A stretch of 19,014 nt of DNA from positions 1 to 19,014 of the forward strand of contig JAOPWO010000422.1 in assembly GCA_025965635.1 (NCBI GenBank). Reading direction: 5' to 3'. The notes below the pieces were generated by a model. That model was given only the letters and a program-made list of their open reading frames with translations. It had not been told where the DNA came from and did no database searches. The position numbers and the translations under genes were made by a program. Source of the stretch: Modestobacter sp. (lineage in GTDB: Bacteria; Actinomycetota; Actinomycetes; Mycobacteriales; Geodermatophilaceae). Positions 14,718 through 19,014 of the stretch are shown piece by piece. Within the stretch, counting starts at the first letter, position 1. Each line of letters begins with the position of its first letter.

Positions 14718-14747
14718 CCACCCGGGCACCTCCCGGTGTCCGGGTGG
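14718..14747. terminator. Strong hairpin after the DUF4383 gene
   Basis: CCACCCGG (14718-14725) pairs perfectly with CCGGGTGG (14740-14747). The stem continues through one G-T pair into CACC (14727-14730) with GGTG (14735-14738) around a 4-nt loop, about 13 pairs in all. It lies 18 nt after the DUF4383 stop and has no T-run. It probably ends that transcript before the acyl-CoA dehydrogenase gene. Confidence 0.6.
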
Positions 14748-14760
14748 CCCCCTGTCCGGC

Positions 14761-14766
14761 TACGGT
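14761..14766 (+). promoter_or_regulatory. Candidate -10 box of the acyl-CoA dehydrogenase gene
   Basis: TACGGT fits TAnnnT and ends 8 nt before the ATG at 14775. No ribosome site is visible, so a leaderless transcript is plausible. No -35 was recognised, and the terminator-like hairpin ends 13 nt upstream. Confidence 0.35.
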
Positions 14767-14774
14767 CCCGGGCC

Positions 14775-15986
14775 ATGGACTTCGCCCTCTCCGCCCGAGC
14801 CGAGGACGTCACCGGCCGGATGTGGGACTTCATGCGGGAACACGTCTTCCCCGCCGAGCCCGTCTACGACCAGTGGCGGTCCGCCCGCGGCCACGACGAC
14901 CACGGCCATCCGCCGGTGCTGGAGGAGCTCAAGGCCGAGGCCCGCCGGCGCGGGCTGTGGAACCTCTTCCACCACGAGCACGGTGGCTTGAGCAACCTCG
15001 AGTACGCCTCGGTCGCCGAGATCACCGGCTGGTCGCCGGTGATCGCCCCCGAGGCGATCAACTGCGCCGCCCCGGACACCGGGAACATGGAGACGCTGAT
15101 GCTCTTCGGCACCCCGGAGCAGCAGGCGCGCTGGCTGGAACCCCTGCTGGAGGGGGAGATCCGCTCCGGGTTCGCGATGACCGAGCCGGACGTCGCCAGC
15201 TCCGACGCCCGCAACGTGCAGACCTCGATCGTGCGCGACGGCGACGACTACGTCATCAACGGCCGCAAGTGGTGGATCACCGGCACGGCGGACGAGCGCT
15301 GCCAGATCTTCATCGTGATGGGCAAGACCGACCCGGACGGCCCGCCGCACCGGCAGCAGTCCATGGTGCTGGTGCCCCGGGACACCCCGGGCTTCGAGAT
15401 CGTCCGGCACCTGCCGGTGTTCGGCTACCAGGACCAGCACGGCCACTCCGAGCTGCGGTTCACCGACGTCCGGGTGCCGGCCACCAACATCCTCTCCGGC
15501 GAGGGCGACGGCTTCATGATCGCCCAGGCCCGGCTCGGCCCGGGCCGGATCCACCACTGCATGCGGGCCATCGGGATGGCCGAGCGGGCACTGGCGCTGA
15601 TGGTGGAGCGGGCCAAGGCGCGGATCGCCTTCGGCCGGCCGCTGGCCGAGCAGGGCACCGTCCGCGAGCTGATCGCCCGCTCGCGGATCGAGATCGACCA
15701 GGTCCGGCTGCTGGTGCTCAAGACCGCCGACCTGATCGACCGGTACGGCGCCAAGGGCGCCCGCACCGAGATCTCGGCGATCAAGGTCGCCGCCCCCCGG
15801 GTCGCCTGCGACGTGATCGACCGGGCGATCGAGGTGCACGGCGGCGCGGGGGTCAGCGACGACACCCCGCTGGCGGGCTTCTACGCGCACGCTCGCACGC
15901 TGCGCATCGTCGACGGCCCCGATGCCGTGCACATCCGCGGCGTCGCGAAGGAGGAGCTGGCCCGGGAACGCCCCTACCGGGGCTGA
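14775..15986 (+). CDS. Acyl-CoA dehydrogenase (FadE2/ACAD10-11 type)
   Basis: This 403-aa flavoenzyme oxidises an acyl-CoA to the enoyl-CoA in fatty-acid or branched-acid degradation, using FAD. It opens with a helical N-terminal domain (about 1-125). The FAD/substrate motif GFAMTEPDVASSDARN (about 132-147) and NGRKWWITGTA follow, and the C-terminal helical domain has ARIAFGRPLAEQG and EVHGGAGVSDDTPLA. Arg-containing AFGRPL and the DDTPLA end resemble the FadE2/ACAD10-11 subgroup, whose members can act on hydroxylated or unusual acyl chains; chain length here is unknown. ATG 14775 is the first codon fitting the family's MDFALS start. It converges on a small membrane protein gene, and no other beta-oxidation gene is adjacent. 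Confidence 0.94.
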   Translation: MDFALSARAEDVTGRMWDFMREHVFPAEPVYDQWRSARGHDDHGHPPVLEELKAEARRRGLWNLFHHEHGGLSNLEYASVAEITGWSPVIAPEAINCAAPDTGNMETLMLFGTPEQQARWLEPLLEGEIRSGFAMTEPDVASSDARNVQTSIVRDGDDYVINGRKWWITGTADERCQIFIVMGKTDPDGPPHRQQSMVLVPRDTPGFEIVRHLPVFGYQDQHGHSELRFTDVRVPATNILSGEGDGFMIAQARLGPGRIHHCMRAIGMAERALALMVERAKARIAFGRPLAEQGTVRELIARSRIEIDQVRLLVLKTADLIDRYGAKGARTEISAIKVAAPRVACDVIDRAIEVHGGAGVSDDTPLAGFYAHARTLRIVDGPDAVHIRGVAKEELARERPYRG

Positions 15987-16010
15987 GCCGCCGGCAGCGC
16001 TGCGCTCAGC
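15982..16010. terminator. Bidirectional hairpin holding both convergent stop codons
   Basis: GCTGAGC (15982-15988) pairs with GCTCAGC (16004-16010). The left arm contains the TGA of the acyl-CoA dehydrogenase gene, and the right arm contains TCA, the stop of the minus-strand gene. The loop includes a second perfect palindrome, GCAGCGCTGC (15994-16003). It is well placed to end transcription from both sides. Confidence 0.6.
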
Positions 16011-16203
16011 GGGGTTGTGCGCGGCGCACCAGGAACGCGCCCACCGCGGCCAGGCCGACGCCCAGCACGACCTGGCCGATGCCGACACCGGACCGGTCGC
16101 TGCCGAACCAGGTGACCGAGGAGAGCAGCAGGACGACGGCGATGCCGAGCAGGAGCAGCCCGGCCAGCCGCTCGCGCCCGGCCCGGGACTGCGGTGAGGT
16201 CAT
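16006..16203 (-). CDS. Small two-helix membrane protein
   Basis: This is a 65-aa predicted membrane protein with no family I recognise. It has a polar basic N-terminus (TSPQSRAGRER), a first helix (LAGLLLLGIAVVLLLSSVTWF), a short polar loop (GSDRSG) and a second helix (VGIGQVVLGVGLAAVGAFLV), ending in RRAQPR. The positive charges at both ends favour both termini inside. ATG 16203 has no ribosome site, but TAGGGT (minus strand, 16216-16211) ends 7 nt before it, suggesting a leaderless transcript. That and the good hydrophobic pattern make it a likely real gene. It diverges from the ArsR-type gene. Confidence 0.65.
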   Translation of the reverse strand: MTSPQSRAGRERLAGLLLLGIAVVLLLSSVTWFGSDRSGVGIGQVVLGVGLAAVGAFLVRRAQPR

Positions 16204-16210
16204 GCGCCCG

Positions 16211-16216
16211 ACCCTA
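16211..16216 (-). promoter_or_regulatory. Candidate -10 box of the small membrane protein gene
   Basis: TAGGGT on the minus strand ends 7 nt before the ATG at 16203. The same hexamer is placed 6 nt before the start of the HTH-Mop gene. No -35 was recognised. The rest of the 181-bp divergent region up to 16348 shows no other clear signal. Confidence 0.45.
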
Positions 16217-16348
16217 GGTGCTGGGTCAGGCCGGCCGCGCGGGTCGACGTGGAAGGCCAGCAGCCGATCCGGCCGGGCTCCCGGGCACCGCGCGCACGGT
16301 GGTCACGCCGTCCAGACTGCCGCCGGCCCGGAGCTCACCACCTCCCCC

Positions 16349-16378
16349 TTGTCAGGCAAGTTGCTGCTTGCCTATCAT
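16349..16378 (+). promoter_or_regulatory. ArsR-type gene promoter with operator in its spacer
   Basis: TTGTCA (16349-16354), 18 nt and TATCAT (16373-16378) form a good sigma-70-type promoter ending 6 nt before the GTG at 16385, so the transcript should be leaderless. The spacer is exactly the dyad GGCAAG-TTGCTG-CTTGCC (16355-16372), extended by one A-T pair at each end. A dimeric winged-helix repressor bound there would block polymerase. Autoregulation by the gene just downstream is the simplest reading. Confidence 0.7.
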
Positions 16379-16384
16379 TCCAGC

Positions 16385-16672
16385 GTGGGCGACGTGTTCA
16401 AGGCCCTCGCCGACCCGACCCGACGGGCCGTCCTCGACGAGCTGCAGGACCGGGACGGCCAGACGTTGTTCGAGCTCTGCACGCGGCTGATCAACCGGCA
16501 CGGCGTGGGGTCGAGCCGCCAGGCCGTCTCCCAGCACCTCGACGTGCTCGAGGACGCCGGTCTGGTCGTCCGCCGGCGCGCCGGGCGCTACACGTTCCTG
16601 CACCTGGACACCGCACCACTGCGGGCCATCACCGAACGGTGGCCCACCGACCACCGGGAGGCCCCTCCGTGA
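16385..16672 (+). CDS. ArsR-family winged-helix transcriptional regulator
   Basis: This 95-aa DNA-binding protein opens with VFKALADPTRRAVLDEL, the ArsR/SmtB beginning. A recognition helix follows in SSRQAVSQHLDVLEDAGLV (about 39-57), then the wing VVRRRAGRYTFLHLD. It has no CxC metal site; its single cysteine in LFELCTRL suggests it is not a classical metal sensor. Members of this subgroup paired with a VOC protein are common in actinobacteria. GTG 16385 is decided by the promoter 6 nt upstream and by homology starting at once. Its TGA overlaps the GTG of the next gene by 4 bp. It probably represses this two-gene operon through the dyad in its promoter; the inducer is unknown. Confidence 0.92.
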   Translation: MGDVFKALADPTRRAVLDELQDRDGQTLFELCTRLINRHGVGSSRQAVSQHLDVLEDAGLVVRRRAGRYTFLHLDTAPLRAITERWPTDHREAPP

Positions 16673-17061
16673 AGATCGCCATGACCAGCGTCCTCGTCGA
16701 CGACCAGGAGAAGGCGCTGCGGTTCTACACCGACGTCCTGGGTTTCCAGACCCGGCACGACGTCCCGCTCGGCACCCACCGCTGGATCAGCGTCGTCTCA
16801 CCGCAGTCGCCCGACGGCGTGGAGCTGGTGCTCGAACCCGACGCGCACCCGGCCGCCCGCCCCTTCAAGCAGGCGCTGGTCGCCGACGGCATCCCCTACA
16901 CAGCCTTCGCCGTCGACGACCTGCAGGCGGAGTTCACCCGGCTCAGCGGCCTGGGGGTGACCTTCACCCAGGAGCCGCTGCAGATGGGGCCGGCGACGAC
17001 CGCCGTCCTGGACGACACCTGCGGCAACCTCATCCAGCTCATTCAGATCGCCAACACGTGA
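16669..17061 (+). CDS. VOC-superfamily (glyoxalase/dioxygenase-like) protein
   Basis: This 130-aa protein has two beta-alpha-beta-beta-beta modules of the vicinal oxygen chelate fold. The first holds SVLVDDQEKALRFYTDVLGFQ (6-26), GTHRWISVVSP and GVELVLEP. The second starts at TAFAVDDLQAEFTRLSGLGV and ends AVLDDTCGNLIQLIQ. In VOC enzymes metal ligands come from the end strands; here H (in GTHRW) and E (in GVELVLE) are candidates, but the C-terminal position has N rather than E, so enzyme activity is uncertain. It may be a binding or resistance protein. GTG 16669 overlaps the ArsR-type stop (GTGA), so the two are co-translated. Confidence 0.9.
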   Translation: MKIAMTSVLVDDQEKALRFYTDVLGFQTRHDVPLGTHRWISVVSPQSPDGVELVLEPDAHPAARPFKQALVADGIPYTAFAVDDLQAEFTRLSGLGVTFTQEPLQMGPATTAVLDDTCGNLIQLIQIANT

Positions 17062-17082
17062 GGCGCGGGGCAAGATGACGCG

Positions 17083-17856
17083 ATGAAGGTCGCCCTGTTC
17101 GCCACCTGCCTGGTGGACACCCTGACCCCGTCGGTGGCCCGGGCCACGGCCACGCTGCTGGAACGGCTCGGGCACGAGGTCGTCGTGCCGCGGGACCAGG
17201 CCTGCTGCGGCCAGATGCACGTCAACACCGGGTACCGGCGCGAGGCCGTGCCGATCATCGCCAACCACGTGCGGGCGTTCTCCGGGGCGGAGGCGATCGT
17301 GGCGCCGTCCGGGTCGTGCGTCGCGTCGATCCACCACCAGCAGGCCGACGTCGCCCGCCGGGCCGGCGAGCACCGGCTCGCCGAGGACGCCGCCGCCCTG
17401 GCCGGGCGCACCTACGAGCTGTCCCAGTTCCTGGTCGACGTCCTGGGCGTCACCGACGTGGGGGCCTACTACCCGCACCGGGTCACCTACCACCCGACCT
17501 GCCACTCGCTCCGGCTGCTGAAGGTGGGCGACCGGCCGCTGCAGCTGCTGCGGGCGGTGCGCGGGCTGGAGCTCGTCGAGCTGCCCGGCGCCGAGCAGTG
17601 CTGCGGCTTCGGCGGCACCTTCGCGGTCAAGAACGCCGACACCTCGACCGCGATGCTCACCGACAAGATGGCCAACGTGCTCTCCACCCACGCCGAGGTG
17701 TGCACCGCCGGGGACGCCTCCTGCCTGATGCACATCGGCGGCGGCCTCTCCCGGCTGCGCGCCGGCACCCGGACCGTGCACCTTGCCGAGATCCTCGCCT
17801 CGACGGAGGAAGCCGTGACACCCCACCAGACGACGAAGCCGGCGATCCCGGCATGA
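17083..17856 (+). CDS. lutA: Lactate utilisation Fe-S protein LutA
   Basis: This 257-aa protein is a subunit of the LutABC complex that oxidises L-lactate to pyruvate in the cytoplasm. It has two CCG-type cysteine-rich modules: C9, C41-C42 and C79, then C140, C173-C174 and C214, with the signatures QACCGQMHVNTGY and EQCCGFGGTFAVKN. The second half also has HPTCHS and DASCLMHIGGG. ATG 17083 gives the family start MKVALFATC. It lies 21 nt after the VOC gene, so read-through from the ArsR-type promoter is possible. A -10-like CAAGAT (17071-17076) ends 6 nt upstream but is weak. Its stop overlaps lutB by 4 bp. Confidence 0.94.
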   Translation: MKVALFATCLVDTLTPSVARATATLLERLGHEVVVPRDQACCGQMHVNTGYRREAVPIIANHVRAFSGAEAIVAPSGSCVASIHHQQADVARRAGEHRLAEDAAALAGRTYELSQFLVDVLGVTDVGAYYPHRVTYHPTCHSLRLLKVGDRPLQLLRAVRGLELVELPGAEQCCGFGGTFAVKNADTSTAMLTDKMANVLSTHAEVCTAGDASCLMHIGGGLSRLRAGTRTVHLAEILASTEEAVTPHQTTKPAIPA

Positions 17857-19014
17857 CCGCCACCTTCCTGGGCCTCCCCACCGCCCCCCGCGGGGTGGGC
17901 CACCTACGCGGCGACGAGTCGTTCCCCGACGCCGCCCGGCACGCGCTGCGCGACGGGCAGCTGCGCGCCAACCTCGGCCACGCGACCACCACCATCCGCA
18001 ACAAGCGGGCCCGGGTGGTCGCCGAGCTGCCCGACTGGGCGGAGCTGCGCGAAGCCGGCCGGGCACTCAAAGCGGCCACCATGGCCGGCCTCGACGAGCA
18101 CCTGGAAGAGCTCGAGCGCCAGGTGACCGCCCGCGGCGGCACCGTGCACTGGGCCCGCGACGCGAACGAGGCCAACGAGATCGTCACCCGGCTGGTGCAG
18201 GCCACCGGGGCGTCCGAGGTGGTCAAGGTCAAGTCGATGGCCACCCAGGAGATCGGGCTCAACGAGGCGCTGGAGGCCGCCGGGCTCGACGTCTTCGAGA
18301 CCGACCTGGCGGAGCTGATCGTGCAGCTCGGCGAGGACAAGCCGTCGCACATCCTGGTCCCGGCGATCCACAAGAACCGCGCCGAGATCCGGGAGATCTT
18401 CGCCCGCACCATCCCCGGCGTCGACCCCGCGCTCACCGACGACCCCCGGCAGCTCGCCATGGCGGCGCGCGCGCACCTGCGCGAGCGGTTCCTGCGGGCC
18501 CGGGTGGCGGTCAGCGGGGCGAACTTCGGCGTGGCCGAGACCGGCACCCTCACCGTGGTGGAGAGCGAGGGCAACGGCCGGATGTGCCTGACCCTGCCGG
18601 AGACGCTGATCACCGTGATGGGCATCGAGAAGGTCGTCCCGACCTGGCAGGACCTGGAGGTGTTCCTGCAGCTGCTGCCGCTCTCCGCCACCGGTGAGCG
18701 GATGAACCCCTACACCTCCACCTGGGCCGGCGTGACGCCCGGCGACGGGCCGCAGGAGTTCCACCTGGTGCTGCTGGACAACGGCCGGACGGCGGTGCTC
18801 GCCGACGAGGTGGGCCGCGAGGCCCTGCACTGCATCCGCTGCTCCGCCTGCCTGAACGTCTGCCCGGTCTACGACCGCGCCGGTGGGCACTCCTCCGGCT
18901 CGGTGTACCCCGGCCCGATCGGCGCGATCCAGTCCCCGAAGCTCACCGGTGAGGATGACAACGCCTCGCTGCCGTACGCCTCGTCCCTGTGCGGCGCCTG
19001 CTACGACGTCTGCC
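17853..19014 (+). CDS. lutB: Lactate utilisation protein LutB, cut by the window end
   Basis: This is the first 387 residues of an iron-sulfur protein of the LutABC lactate dehydrogenase complex; family members are usually about 470-490 aa. ATG 17853 overlaps the lutA stop as ATGA. The large LUD domain covers about 60-300, including KVKSMATQEIGLNEAL, LAELIVQLGEDKPSHILVPA and SGANFGVAETGTLTVVESEGN. A 4Fe-4S motif follows, with C327, C330, C333 and C337 in CIRCSACLNVCPVY, then SSGSVYPGPIGAI, and the start of a second cluster with C380, C383 and C387 in CGACYDVC at the very end. No stop is reached. lutC is expected just beyond the window. Confidence 0.94.
   Translation, partial: MTATFLGLPTAPRGVGHLRGDESFPDAARHALRDGQLRANLGHATTTIRNKRARVVAELPDWAELREAGRALKAATMAGLDEHLEELERQVTARGGTVHWARDANEANEIVTRLVQATGASEVVKVKSMATQEIGLNEALEAAGLDVFETDLAELIVQLGEDKPSHILVPAIHKNRAEIREIFARTIPGVDPALTDDPRQLAMAARAHLRERFLRARVAVSGANFGVAETGTLTVVESEGNGRMCLTLPETLITVMGIEKVVPTWQDLEVFLQLLPLSATGERMNPYTSTWAGVTPGDGPQEFHLVLLDNGRTAVLADEVGREALHCIRCSACLNVCPVYDRAGGHSSGSVYPGPIGAIQSPKLTGEDDNASLPYASSLCGACYDVC

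Noticed and set aside
16385..16672. Arsenic or metal-sensing ArsR
   Set aside because: No CxC or metal-binding motif is present and no metal transport gene is linked. The partner is a VOC protein.
17071..17076. CAAGAT as a -10 box for lutA
   Set aside because: It has the right spacing but lacks the first T and any -35. The gene may be read from upstream, so I did not list it as a promoter.

Overview
The window is a very GC-rich (visibly above 70 percent) stretch of a chromosome from a high-GC actinobacterium. GTG starts, 4-bp GTGA/ATGA gene overlaps, and actinobacterial families (DUF3097, DUF4383, a NodU-type carbamoyltransferase, an HTH-Mop regulator) point that way. Geodermatophilaceae (Blastococcus, Geodermatophilus, Modestobacter) is my best guess, from general resemblance only. 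I saw no rRNA, tRNA, CRISPR array, insertion sequence or phage gene. No gene-free stretch exceeds 300 bp.

Layout. 1..630: 3' part of a DUF3097 gene, with an in-frame stop inside what should be conserved sequence at the window edge. 782..1621 (-): aldo/keto reductase. 1769..3016 (-): MFS transporter. 3127..4424 (+): moaA-moaD, divergent from the MFS gene. 4491..4688 (+): small charged protein, meeting 4689..6278 (-), a PAS-GAF-PP2C phosphatase. 6417..10561 (-): a compact operon reading HTH-Mop regulator, modA, modB, modC, a MocA/MobA-like nucleotidyltransferase and moaE. 10662..12386 (+): RecQ helicase. 12472..14121 (+): carbamoyltransferase. 14241..14699 (+): DUF4383 membrane protein. 14775..15986 (+): acyl-CoA dehydrogenase. 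16006..16203 (-): small membrane protein. 16385..17061 (+): ArsR-type regulator and VOC protein. 17083 to the end (+): lutA and lutB, the latter cut by the window edge.

The main theme is molybdenum. The minus-strand operon imports molybdate (ModABC), probably senses it (single-chain HTH-Mop protein), makes the large subunit of molybdopterin synthase (MoaE) and probably attaches a nucleotide to the cofactor (MocA-like). The plus-strand pair makes the first pathway intermediate (MoaA) and the small synthase subunit (MoaD). MoaD and MoaE must meet as one enzyme, yet they lie on opposite strands about 2 kb apart with a signalling phosphatase between them. moaC, moeA and the molybdoenzymes themselves are not in the window.

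The more interesting signals are regulatory. Several genes appear to be leaderless, with a TAnnnT-like -10 box ending 6-8 nt before the start codon. The ArsR-type gene has a perfect 7-bp dyad placed almost exactly in its 18-bp promoter spacer. The moaA/MFS divergent region has a 12-bp near-perfect inverted repeat whose arms both carry outward-facing -10-like hexamers. The mod operon promoter carries two dyads built from TCCGCA-like half sites. I see no clearly new multi-gene system. The window reads as ordinary core metabolism with some well-defined, untested operators.
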